This document shows, in pieces, positions 40,085 through 48,209 of a stretch of 64,000 bases of DNA; position 1 is the stretch's first letter, and the number at the start of each line of letters is the position of its first letter. Source of the stretch: Lachnospiraceae bacterium (lineage in GTDB: Bacteria > Bacillota > Clostridia > Lachnospirales > Lachnospiraceae); the NCBI GenBank assembly GCA_902363555.1, contig CABJAM010000006.1, positions 265,854 to 329,853 on the forward strand. The letters run 5' to 3'. The position numbers were made by a program, and so were the translations under genes. The notes under the pieces are model-generated. The model saw only the letters and a program-made list of their open reading frames with translations. It was not told where the DNA came from and ran no database searches.

Positions 40085-42667
40085 GGAAAATTCCTCACTT
40101 TCTATATGTGTAATTTTAGTACTTTCGGATTGGGGAAGGCTGACGCCTTCGGTATGCGCATCGGAGATGGCAGGATTGGAGCCCTGACTGTGGTCATTGC
40201 CGGTTGTGGCTGGCTTTAAAGCCGCACCAGGATAGGTTTTCGGCTTAAAGAATTTCAGCCGCAGCGCATTGGTTACAACGCAGACCGAACTGAAGCTCAT
40301 GGCCGCAGCGCCGATCATCGGATTCAGCTTCAAATTCAGCAGCGGATAAAGCAGTCCTGCTGCCAGGGGGATGCCCAGGGTATTATAAAAGAATGCCCAA
40401 AATAGGTTTTCCCGGATATTTTTAATGACCGACTTGGATAACTGGATCGCTGTCACTGCATCCAGAAGGTCGCTTTTCATCAGTACAATATCGGCGGATT
40501 CAATCGCTACATCCATTCCGGCGCCGATGGCGATACCCACATCCGCCCGGGTCAGTGCCGGAGCATCGTTAATACCGTCGCCCACCATGGCGACACACTT
40601 ACCCTTGTCCTGAAGCTTTCGGATCTCTTTTTCCTTGTCCTGGGGAAGAACGTCGGAGATGACTGTATCAACGGCCACGATATTTTTTACTGCCTGGGCA
40701 GTCTGATGATTATCGCCGGTCAGCATAACCACATCAATACCCATGTGATGCAGGGCGGCGATGGCCTCACGGCTTGTGGGCTTGACCACATCGGCCGCCG
40801 CGATAATACCGGCGACAGAATGATCACAGGCAAAAAACAGTGGCGTCTTACCTTCGGCGGCCAGCTTTTGTGCCAACTGTTCCCAGTAACCGGAAGCATT
40901 GCCGTCATTGAGAACATGCTCCTCCTGAAGATACTTCATATTTCCGGCAATGTAATGCTTTCCCTGGATATCACCGCGGATACCACGTCCGGGAACCGCA
41001 TTAAAGTTATCTACCGGCAGCAGCTCCAGCTTTTGTTCGGCGGCATAGGCCATAATGGCGCTGGCCAGGGGATGCTCGGAAAATTGCTCCAGGGAAGCAC
41101 TGATCTGGATAAATTCCGACTCCGAAATACCTTTGGATGGCAATATATCGGTCACCTGGGGCTTACCCTGGGTAATCGTTCCTGTTTTATCCAGCACCAC
41201 GGTGTCCACTTTGTGAGCAGTTTCCAGGGCATCGCCGGATTTTATAAGTACGCCGTACTGAGCACCTTTACCGGTGCCTACCATAATAGCCACCGGCGTG
41301 GCAAGACCAAGCGCGCAGGGGCAGGAAATGACAAGGACGGCGATACCGATGGAGAGGGCAAAGGAAAAGCTTTCGCCCACAATAAAGTACCAGATAATAA
41401 ATGCCAGTGCTGCAATAATCATTACAGCAGGCACGAAAATACCGCTGATCTTATCGGCCAGCTTGGCGATGGGGGCTTTGCTGGAGCCGGCTTCCTCCAC
41501 AAGACGGATGATCTGAGCCAGAGTGCTGTCTTCACCAACCTTGAGCGCGCGGATTTTCAGGATGCCCGTGCCGTTTACAGATGCGGACAGAACGCGGTCA
41601 CCGGAAGTTTTTTCCACAGGGATGCTTTCTCCGGTAAGCGCGGATTCATCCACTGAGGAATGGCCGTCGGCCACCTCGCCGTCCACGGGTATAGAATGTC
41701 CGGGCCGTATGAGCAGCAGATCCCCGGGCCTTACCTGGTCTGCCGGAATTTCCTGCTCGCTGCCGTCGTCATTTATACGAATGGCGGTTTTGGGCGCCAG
41801 ATTGATGAGCTTTTCAATCGCCTCTGAGGTTTTACCTTTAGAGCGGGTTTCCAGATATTTGCCCAGTGTGATCAGCGCCAGGATCATGGCGGCGGACTCA
41901 AAGTACAGATCATGCATATATCTGTGTACATAGGTCATATCCTGATGCCCCTGGCCGTATGCCATCTGGAATATGGCAAAAATCCCGTAAATGAGTGCAG
42001 CACTGGAGCCCACGGCAATCAGCGTGTCCATATTTGGAGCGCCGCGGAAAAGCATTTTATAACCATTAATATAATACTTCCTATTAACATAGACAACCGG
42101 CAGAGTCAGCAGCAGTTGTGCAAATGCAAAAATGACTGCATTTTCTTCGCCGATAAATATGGATGGCACCCATAAACCCATCATATGCCCCATGGCGATA
42201 TACATCAGCGGAATCATAAAAGCGAACGAGACGATGAGCCGAAACTTCATGTTCTTTTGCTCTTTTTCCATCATATTGTTTCGTGGGCGGGAATAAACGG
42301 CAGGATCACCGCCGGCCAGGCTGCTGCTGCCGGAAGTGACGTGGCTGGCCCCACAGCTAACGGACCCGCTGCTGCCGGAAGTACAGCAACTGGTCCCTCC
42401 ATAGCTGGGTCCTCCGCTGCCGCCCGGCTGCGCTGCCATCTGGCCGCGGTTATAAGTGCCGGAGGGCGTAGCCCCGTAGCCGGCATGCTCCACTGCCTGA
42501 CATATGTCTGCCGCAGAGAGTATGGATTCATCGAAATCCACCTTCATAGTTGCAGCCAGCAAATTAACCGAGACGCGGGTGACGCCTTTGAGTTTGGAAA
42601 CGTTTTTTTCGACATGAGCGGAGCATGCGGAACAGCTCATGCCAGTCACATTAAAGTTTTGTATCAT
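39878..42667 (-). CDS. copA: Copper-exporting P1B-type ATPase with fused C-terminal CopZ-like domain
   Basis: A 929-residue membrane pump. Order: N-terminal heavy-metal domain (GMSCSACSAH), a Gly/Ser/Cys-rich linker (~75-125), helices, TGES, the CPC transport motif (ISCPCALGLATP), DKTGT with the phosphorylated Asp, SEHPLAS, MVGDGINDAP, then after the last helix an unusual linker and a second heavy-metal domain (GMMCTHCSGR) at the C-terminus. The usual protein would end before that domain. It exports Cu(I). A consensus promoter and CsoR-like palindrome lie upstream. An internal ATG with its own ribosome site begins the last domain. Confidence 0.95.
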   Translation of the reverse strand: MIQNFNVTGMSCSACSAHVEKNVSKLKGVTRVSVNLLAATMKVDFDESILSAADICQAVEHAGYGATPSGTYNRGQMAAQPGGSGGPSYGGTSCCTSGSSGSVSCGASHVTSGSSSLAGGDPAVYSRPRNNMMEKEQKNMKFRLIVSFAFMIPLMYIAMGHMMGLWVPSIFIGEENAVIFAFAQLLLTLPVVYVNRKYYINGYKMLFRGAPNMDTLIAVGSSAALIYGIFAIFQMAYGQGHQDMTYVHRYMHDLYFESAAMILALITLGKYLETRSKGKTSEAIEKLINLAPKTAIRINDDGSEQEIPADQVRPGDLLLIRPGHSIPVDGEVADGHSSVDESALTGESIPVEKTSGDRVLSASVNGTGILKIRALKVGEDSTLAQIIRLVEEAGSSKAPIAKLADKISGIFVPAVMIIAALAFIIWYFIVGESFSFALSIGIAVLVISCPCALGLATPVAIMVGTGKGAQYGVLIKSGDALETAHKVDTVVLDKTGTITQGKPQVTDILPSKGISESEFIQISASLEQFSEHPLASAIMAYAAEQKLELLPVDNFNAVPGRGIRGDIQGKHYIAGNMKYLQEEHVLNDGNASGYWEQLAQKLAAEGKTPLFFACDHSVAGIIAAADVVKPTSREAIAALHHMGIDVVMLTGDNHQTAQAVKNIVAVDTVISDVLPQDKEKEIRKLQDKGKCVAMVGDGINDAPALTRADVGIAIGAGMDVAIESADIVLMKSDLLDAVTAIQLSKSVIKNIRENLFWAFFYNTLGIPLAAGLLYPLLNLKLNPMIGAAAMSFSSVCVVTNALRLKFFKPKTYPGAALKPATTGNDHSQGSNPAISDAHTEGVSLPQSESTKITHIESEEFSMEKLMTIEGMMCTHCSGRVTKVLNDIDGVTATVSLEDKNAKITLNKEVPDDVLIKAVTDAGYEVTSLS

Positions 42668-42749
42668 AGAATTAAGGACACCTTCCTTTCATAAAACGTG
42701 TATTTTAAGTATTGCCTTAAATGTGGAATCGATTCTTCAAAACATCCCT

Positions 42750-42767
42750 ATACCCCGGGTGGGGTAT
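42750..42767 (-). promoter_or_regulatory. CsoR-like operator of copA
   Basis: ATACCCC, spacer GGGT, GGGGTAT: a perfect inverted repeat matching the G-rich palindromes bound by CsoR. It lies ~15-35 bp downstream of the -10 box, so bound repressor would block transcription. Confidence 0.88.
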
Positions 42768-42782
42768 CGATACTGTGATTTG

Positions 42783-42811
42783 AGTATACAGCGAATTTTT
42801 TTAGCTGTCAA
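42783..42811 (-). promoter_or_regulatory. Promoter of copA
   Basis: On the minus strand perfect TTGACA, 17-bp spacer, TATACT. Confidence 0.85.
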
Positions 42812-42818
42812 GAAAAAT

Positions 42819-42877
42819 ATCTGATAACAAAGAGAGCGATCTGAAAAAGAGAGCAATATCTGAAATTAGAGAGGTAT
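42819..42877 (+). repeat. ~20-bp tandem repeat, 3 units
   Basis: Three units begin ATCTGA and end in AGAGAG plus a few bases (42819, 42839, 42858). They lie just upstream of the copA promoter and before the end of the leftward ABC operon. Confidence 0.7.
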
Positions 42878-42898
42878 ATATAAAAATAGAGATATGTA

Positions 42899-42923
42899 AA
42901 CCGTTGGCTGTACGCCAGCGGTT
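42899..42923. terminator. Hairpin after the NitT/TauT-type permease gene
   Basis: AACCGTTGGC and GCCAGCGGTT pair with one mismatch around TGTAC. It lies ~40 nt past the leftward permease stop; no strong T-tract on the minus strand. Confidence 0.5.
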
Positions 42924-42962
42924 GCAGAAAAATTGAAATAATCCGGAATATGGTATTACTGA

Positions 42963-43772
42963 TTAAAGCTTTGCTTCGTATTTTTTTTCAAAGAAATTAA
43001 CGATGCTGTAAAGTACTGTGGCCATGATACAGAGTATAACGATACTCATCATAACCCAGTCCAGCTTAAATACCTGACTGCCATAAATAATCAGGTACCC
43101 AAGTCCAGAATTGGCCGCCAGAAATTCACCGATAATAACGCCGACAAGGCAGAGGCCGATATTGACCTTCATACTGCTGATGAGTGCCGGGAAATTCTGG
43201 GGGAGGACGACTTTGAGCAGTATATCCATTTTGCTGCCGCCTAACGTGCGCACAAGGAGTATTTTATCCGGGTCTGTGGTACGAAAATCCGTATAAAGAT
43301 TGATGATCGTACCAAAAACAGCCAGCATAATGGCACAGACCACGATCGTTTTCATATTATTTCCAAGCCATACGATCAAAATCGGCGCCAGGGCTGATTT
43401 GGGCAGGCTGTTCAAGGCTATGAGATAAGGCTCTATAACATTGGAAATGCTGTCGTTCCACCAGAGAATGACAGCGATGAGCACACCCAGCGCCAGTACA
43501 AGGAGAAAGCTTATAAAGGTCTCAAACAGTGTGATTCCGATATGCTTAAATATGACCCCTCCGGGGATCAATGAAATAAATGCATTAACAATGCGTACCG
43601 GGCTGCTGAATATAAATGAATCGATAAGCCCCAGCCGGGTCGCAGCCTCCCACAGGACGAAGAGCGCAATAAGGATGATGATACGGTAAAATGTGATCAG
43701 TCGTTTTTTGCGTTCATAGCGGCGAAGAAATTCTTCCTGGGTAATGCCGGGAGAAAGATTAACCTTCATCAT
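42963..43772 (-). CDS. ABC transporter permease, NitT/TauT (SsuC/TauC) type
   Basis: A 269-residue protein with six membrane helices and the permease loop SLPKSALAPILIVWLGNN (the EAA-type motif region). The start at 43772 (MMKVNLSPG) follows GGAGGG and overlaps the ATPase stop by 14 bases. Transporters of this group take up sulfonates, nitrate, taurine or thiamine precursors with a lipoprotein binder. No binding-protein gene is present next to the pair, and no TPP riboswitch was seen, so the substrate is open. Confidence 0.88.
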   Translation of the reverse strand: MMKVNLSPGITQEEFLRRYERKKRLITFYRIIILIALFVLWEAATRLGLIDSFIFSSPVRIVNAFISLIPGGVIFKHIGITLFETFISFLLVLALGVLIAVILWWNDSISNVIEPYLIALNSLPKSALAPILIVWLGNNMKTIVVCAIMLAVFGTIINLYTDFRTTDPDKILLVRTLGGSKMDILLKVVLPQNFPALISSMKVNIGLCLVGVIIGEFLAANSGLGYLIIYGSQVFKLDWVMMSIVILCIMATVLYSIVNFFEKKYEAKL

Positions 43773-44526
43773 GCAATTCCCTCCATAACATATTGAAATA
43801 TTCCCTGAATTCGGGAGCGTTTCTTGCCTTGAGCGGTGTTTTCTCATCCACGGACAGGTGTATGGGAATGATATTTTTCACCGTTCCCGGTCTTTGGCTC
43901 AATACGACGATGCGGTCGCAGAAGCTGATCGCTTCTGATATATCATGTGTGACAAGAACAGCACTTTTATGTTCCTTTTTCAATATGCCGTAAATATCCT
44001 CCGCTACAGAAAGGCGGGTCTGTGAATCCAGAGCGGAAAAGGGTTCATCCAGCAGCAGCATCTGGGGCTTTAAAGCCAGTGTGCGGATGAGCGCGGCGCG
44101 CTGGCGCATGCCTCCGGAAAGCTGGGAAGGCCGGGCGTCTTTAAAACCGTCCAGACCGTAATCGGCAAGCATTTTATCGATAAATTCCTTTTTCTCATCG
44201 TTAAGCTGATGGTTGATCTCCAGTCCAAGGGTAATATTTCGATAAATCGAGCGCCACTCAAAGAGATGGTCCTTTTGCAGCATATATCCTATGGGCGTAT
44301 CCCCGGCTGTGTGCGTCAGCTCCGCAGCATGGATTTCGCCGGATGTGGGGGTGAGTAAGCCGAAAATTAACGATAGTATTGTGGATTTTCCGCTTCCGGA
44401 AGGTCCGATGATGCCAAGAAATTCATTTTCAAAAACATCAAAGGAGACGTTTTCAATCGCCTTTGTCTCACCGGACAGAGTGTGGTATGAAAAATCAAGT
44501 GAATCTATTTCCAAGACTTTATTCAT
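43759..44526 (-). CDS. ABC transporter ATP-binding protein, NitT/TauT type
   Basis: A 255-residue ATPase. Walker A GPSGSGKST (~41-49), Q-loop GYMLQKDHL, signature LSGGMRQRAALIRTLA and Walker B LLLDEPFSALD followed by VTHDISEA are all intact and of the SsuB/TauB type. It is the first gene of a two-gene leftward operon, translationally coupled to the permease. GGAGGCTATTGG precedes the ATG. A divergent unknown gene starts ~190 nt away. Confidence 0.92.
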   Translation of the reverse strand: MNKVLEIDSLDFSYHTLSGETKAIENVSFDVFENEFLGIIGPSGSGKSTILSLIFGLLTPTSGEIHAAELTHTAGDTPIGYMLQKDHLFEWRSIYRNITLGLEINHQLNDEKKEFIDKMLADYGLDGFKDARPSQLSGGMRQRAALIRTLALKPQMLLLDEPFSALDSQTRLSVAEDIYGILKKEHKSAVLVTHDISEAISFCDRIVVLSQRPGTVKNIIPIHLSVDEKTPLKARNAPEFREYFNMLWRELHDEG

Positions 44527-44662
44527 CCAATAGCCTCCTTAAAGTCACGTATATTTCTATTGTATGCAGTGGTAAAAATTATGTCGCACAATGATTAAGC
44601 CTATGACGGATAAAAAAGTAGAAAAATAAAAAATAAAAGTTGTAAAAAAAATGTCACGTTTT

Positions 44663-44690
44663 TTGAAAAACTTCCGTTTGTATATATATA
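44663..44690 (+). promoter_or_regulatory. Promoter of the divergent unknown gene
   Basis: TTGAAA (44663-44668), 16-bp spacer, TATATA (44685-44690). Confidence 0.55.
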
Positions 44691-44712
44691 AGGCATTTAG
44701 GAGGTTATAAAA

Positions 44713-45546
44713 ATGGAAAAGACAAGTGCCAAAAATATTATTTACGAAGCCTTTGCAGGAATGTGCAAGGTTCTCAAGGAGAAAGGGGGTGTTATGAATA
44801 AATCCATCGCTATTGACATGGGAATTGATTTCGGTATATTCAGTAAGCTGCTCAGCGGAAAACGCATGATCAGTGATAAATACCGGGATAAAATCTTTAA
44901 TTATTTCAGTGAGGACATCTTTGCCCGATACGCAACAGATTTAAAATTACATATTTGTGATGTATTATGCCTGCCGGATTCCAGTATTGCCTATAAGAAA
45001 ATTATGGTAAAGTCATATCCGGAACTTTTGAATTATCTGTTCTACGGTTTTAATGAAGATGACCTGACAGTGGAGGATGATGTCCGTGCGATGTTCATTT
45101 TCTATGTGAAAAAATACTTTGCTAGAATATTAGATGCCCATTCTGTGGAATGTGGCGGCTATAAAATTGTTTTGGATGATGATACCCACGATTTGGAAAA
45201 GAAGCTTGGACTTCCAGAGAACTATGTTATGGAAATCGGGCGTTTCAATCATAATCAGTGGGAGGGAAAGATTTATATTTTATTATGTCCACAGATGTGG
45301 AACAGAGGACGCGAAATCTTCAGAGATCCGGATGTTGTAGAATCGGCAGACTGCTATATGGTTGTCCGCCTGAAAGACAGCTTTACGGAAAATCTGTTCG
45401 CCATGGGCGGTATAAGAAGCATAAAAGATACAACTGCCGAATTTGAAACGATTCGGGTGGGATGTCTGTGCAGGAAAGCGCAGCAGCTTGCAGAAATGAT
45501 ATTTAATAAAATCTGTGAGGATAATGTTATGGATGAGGAGGCATGA
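44713..45546 (+). CDS. Unknown protein with a possible N-terminal helix-turn-helix
   Basis: A 277-residue soluble protein that I do not recognise. Residues ~28-60 (MNKSIAIDMGIDFGIFSKLLSGKRMISDKYRDKIFNYF in outline) look like a divergent XRE-type helix-turn-helix, and the rest is mixed alpha/beta with NYVMEIGRFNHNQWEGKIYILLC and several cysteines. It could be a regulator of the divergent ABC operon. AGGAGG precedes the ATG. It ends at a strong 17-bp hairpin. No membrane segment or catalytic motif is visible. Confidence 0.65.
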   Translation: MEKTSAKNIIYEAFAGMCKVLKEKGGVMNKSIAIDMGIDFGIFSKLLSGKRMISDKYRDKIFNYFSEDIFARYATDLKLHICDVLCLPDSSIAYKKIMVKSYPELLNYLFYGFNEDDLTVEDDVRAMFIFYVKKYFARILDAHSVECGGYKIVLDDDTHDLEKKLGLPENYVMEIGRFNHNQWEGKIYILLCPQMWNRGREIFRDPDVVESADCYMVVRLKDSFTENLFAMGGIRSIKDTTAEFETIRVGCLCRKAQQLAEMIFNKICEDNVMDEEA

Positions 45547-45589
45547 GTTTGCAAATGTATATAGGGAATTAGAATAGATTTCCTGCTGG

Positions 45590-45635
45590 AAATCCCCGCA
45601 TTAAGTTTTAGCTCTGTGACTTAATGCGGGGATTT
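45590..45635. terminator. Strong terminator hairpin
   Basis: AAATCCCCGCATTAAGT pairs perfectly over 17 bp with ACTTAATGCGGGGATTT around a 12-nt loop. Confidence 0.85.
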
Positions 45636-45805
45636 ATGGATTGTGGGGTGCAGGTACGTGTTAAAAAATGCCTTCCTGCCGTCTGCACTCCCGTTTATTC
45701 AAAAATTAAATAAAAATTAAATATGAACTAAATATGAACTGAGGGTTAACAAAATTGTAATTATATGATATACTGATGAAACCAAAGATTAAAGGAGTTG
45801 AATTT

Positions 45806-46597
45806 ATGCACAGAAGAAAATCAAATGCCGGCGCAATCTGCGCTGTGCTGGTCATAGTTGCAATGATTGTAGGTATACTTATAGGTATTCTTATCGGAAG
45901 GTCCATGAAAACCGATAATACAAAACAGACGCAGCCCCCTGCAGGAGAGACTGTGACCCAGACCATACCCCAGGAGGACACTCAGTCTCAGCCGGTGGAG
46001 ACTGTTCCGGAAACGATGGAGGGCAGTACCAGTGAAAAAGGCGCGGTTGTGCTTTCGGTCAATGGCCGGGAGATTATGATGGAGGAGATCAACTATCATT
46101 TATACTCATTGAGAGATTACTATGTGGAAACATACGGTGAGGAGCCGTGGAATACGACGATGGAGGACGGTCAGACGGTGGCCGAATACGCAAAAAATCA
46201 GCTTTACGAGGACCTTATCAAAACACAGCTCCTTGACAGTAAAGCGGAAGTTTACGGCGTGTCCATGAGCGCAGAAAACAGTGCGCAGTGCGCGGATTCC
46301 GCTCAGCAGTTTGTGGATAATCTGGGAACGGATATTTGTGAACAGTTTGGTCTGAACGCATCTGCCATTGCCAAAGTTTATGAGGATGGCGAGCTGAGCA
46401 CCGCCGTATATAATGCGGTTCTTGAAAAGCTTTCCACAGACATGAAGGCCGATGCCAATTACAGCGGTCTGAGTGATGAGGAGTTCGAGCAGGCGGTGAA
46501 TAAAGCATACGAAGCTTTATATCAGGAGTGGAAAGGCAGCGCCGATATCCAGACAAGTGATATTTGGGATAGTATTGTTGTCGGCTCCGTTGGATGA
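45806..46597 (+). CDS. Membrane-anchored SurA-N-like protein
   Basis: A 263-residue protein starting at 45806 (MHRRKSNAGAI) behind AAAGGAG. It has an N-terminal membrane anchor (~8-32, with IGILIGILIGRSM), a Thr/Gln/Glu-rich spacer, and a helical domain (VVLSVNGREIMMEEINYHLY, EYAKNQLYEDLIKTQLL) that resembles the SurA/PrsA N-terminal chaperone region. The parvulin isomerase domain is missing, so it may be a chaperone-like remnant or adaptor outside the membrane. sfsA follows 18 nt later and may share its transcript. Confidence 0.75.
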   Translation: MHRRKSNAGAICAVLVIVAMIVGILIGILIGRSMKTDNTKQTQPPAGETVTQTIPQEDTQSQPVETVPETMEGSTSEKGAVVLSVNGREIMMEEINYHLYSLRDYYVETYGEEPWNTTMEDGQTVAEYAKNQLYEDLIKTQLLDSKAEVYGVSMSAENSAQCADSAQQFVDNLGTDICEQFGLNASAIAKVYEDGELSTAVYNAVLEKLSTDMKADANYSGLSDEEFEQAVNKAYEALYQEWKGSADIQTSDIWDSIVVGSVG

Positions 46598-46615
46598 TGG
46601 GGGCGGAACATTGCC

Positions 46616-47308
46616 ATGATTTATGAATCTATTGTTGAAGGAATATTTTTAGGGCGGCCAAATCGCTTCCTGGCCAGAGTTTTGGTAGATGGCCGGGAGG
46701 TTATGGCGCATGTGAAAAATACAGGGCGATGCCGGGAACTGCTTATCCCCGGCACCCGGGTTTATCTACAAAAGCACGATGATCCGAAACGTAAAACCGC
46801 GTTTTCGCTGATCACCGTAGAAAAAGGAGAACGACTTGTCAATATGGATTCCCAGGCACCCAATACGGTGGCCTGGGAATATATTTCTCAGGGGAATATT
46901 ATTGGCCCGGCTTCTTTAATAAAAAGGGAAAAGACCTTTAAGGATTCCCGTTTTGATCTTTATTATGAGATGGATGGGAATCTGGATAAAAAAGCCGGTT
47001 TTATCGAGGTCAAGGGGGTAACTCTGGAGGAGGACGGTGTGGCCCTGTTCCCCGATGCGCCTACACTGCGCGGGCTTAAGCATGTTTACGAGCTGGCGGA
47101 GGCGGTAAAGGCCGGATATGGGGCAGGCATCATCTTCGTTATACAGATGGACAACATCCGCTGTTTTACGCCCAATGCCCGTACCCAGCCGGAATTTTTG
47201 GAGGCGCTTAAAATTGTCGCCGATGAAGGGGTCTTTATTAAAGCCTTTGAATGCTGCGTTACCAAAAATTCACTGGATATTACGAAAGAGGTGCCGGTTG
47301 TTCTTTAG
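46616..47308 (+). CDS. sfsA: SfsA family protein (sugar fermentation stimulation/nuclease)
   Basis: A 230-residue protein with the full SfsA pattern: N-terminal RPNRFLARVLVDGREVMAHVKNTGRC, VNMDSQAPNTVAWEYI, then the nuclease-like core FDLYYEMDG, GFIEVKGVTLEEDGVALFPDAPTLRG. In the family the core has a PD-(D/E)XK-like site and nucleic acid binding has been reported. The ATG is preceded by GGGGGCGGAA at a long spacing. It lies close behind the SurA-N-like gene. Confidence 0.93.
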   Translation: MIYESIVEGIFLGRPNRFLARVLVDGREVMAHVKNTGRCRELLIPGTRVYLQKHDDPKRKTAFSLITVEKGERLVNMDSQAPNTVAWEYISQGNIIGPASLIKREKTFKDSRFDLYYEMDGNLDKKAGFIEVKGVTLEEDGVALFPDAPTLRGLKHVYELAEAVKAGYGAGIIFVIQMDNIRCFTPNARTQPEFLEALKIVADEGVFIKAFECCVTKNSLDITKEVPVVL

Positions 47309-47349
47309 ATACAGCATTTTAAGACCTAAACGGTTAATTTTAGAGCAGC

Positions 47350-47406
47350 GGCTGTTTTATAAAAATCGTAAATTTACGTGACAGCCTCAGGAATTTATAC
47401 TATAAT
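47350..47406 (+). promoter_or_regulatory. pspA promoter with palindromic operator
   Basis: GTGACA (47378-47383), 17-bp spacer, perfect TATAAT (47401-47406). The perfect 12-bp palindrome CGTAAATTTACG (47367-47378) abuts the -35 box, and GGCTGT/ACAGCC arms enclose it at 47350-47355 and 47381-47386. It looks like a repressor site for an envelope-stress regulator; the protein is not known. Confidence 0.6.
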
Positions 47407-47490
47407 TAAGAGAATCAAAAAACAATCACAATCAACGGGTGATTCGATAAAACTTAACAAGTGTTGGAATCGCCGATCGGAGGGGAAGCT

Positions 47491-48174
47491 ATGGCAGGAA
47501 TTATAAAACGTTTTAAAGATATTATGTCGGCAAATGTCAATGCATTGCTGGATAAGGCCGAGGACCCGGCCAAAATGATCGATCAGTGTTTAAGGGATAT
47601 GGAAAGTGATCTTGGTAAGGTAAAGGCCGAAACTGCGGCCGTGATGGCCGAGGAGACCCGCGCAAAACGAGAGCTTAATGAGTGCGGTGAGGAGATCGAC
47701 CGGATGCAGGAGTACGCCAAACGGGCTATAAATGCAGGCAATGACAATGATGCCCGTGAGTTTCTTGCCCAGAAGCAAAAGCTTGTACAAAAACAGGAAA
47801 GCCTTAGTATGGCTTATGAAGCCGCTGCGGAAAATGCATCAAAGATGCGTACGATGCATGACAAGCTGGTGGCTGATATACGGGATCTGAACAGCCGCAG
47901 GGATGCTATTAAAGCAAAGCTGGCCGTTGCCAAAACTCAGGAAAAGCTCAATAGGATCGGTGGCAGCATGTCCGGTGTGGCTGACAGTATGTCTGCTTTT
48001 GAGCGGATGGAAGCCAGGGCCGATAAAATGCTTGATGAGGCCAACGCTATGGCGGCGCTGAATGGATCCACACAAAAGTCCGGCGTGGAGGATCTGATGA
48101 GCAAATATGACACTCAGCCTGCCAGTGAAGTGGATGACGAGCTGGCCCGTTTGAAAGCAGAAATGGGGCTCTGA
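47491..48174 (+). CDS. PspA/IM30 family protein
   Basis: A 227-residue coiled-coil protein. The start at 47491 (MAGIIKRFKDIMSANVNALLDKAEDP) follows GGAGGGGAA. The N-terminal amphipathic helix is the membrane-binding element of PspA, and long Ala/Glu/Lys-rich helices follow to ~residue 170. PspA/IM30 proteins form ESCRT-III-like coats that protect damaged membranes. The next gene is an SPFH protein with zinc ribbon, the same pairing as the ydjF-ydjI neighbourhood in Bacillus. Expressed from its own palindrome-controlled promoter. Confidence 0.93.
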   Translation: MAGIIKRFKDIMSANVNALLDKAEDPAKMIDQCLRDMESDLGKVKAETAAVMAEETRAKRELNECGEEIDRMQEYAKRAINAGNDNDAREFLAQKQKLVQKQESLSMAYEAAAENASKMRTMHDKLVADIRDLNSRRDAIKAKLAVAKTQEKLNRIGGSMSGVADSMSAFERMEARADKMLDEANAMAALNGSTQKSGVEDLMSKYDTQPASEVDDELARLKAEMGL

Positions 48175-48209
48175 TTCTTTTTGATGTTACAGTGTAGGAG
48201 GATAAACAA

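Noticed and set aside
40706..41656. 316-codon open frame antisense to copA
   Set aside because: It lies wholly opposite the conserved ATPase core, with no ribosome site and no recognisable protein; it is a shadow of the codon pattern.
44527..44712. TPP riboswitch before the NitT/TauT-type ABC operon
   Set aside because: No CTGAGA-type core or paired THI elements were found in the gap.
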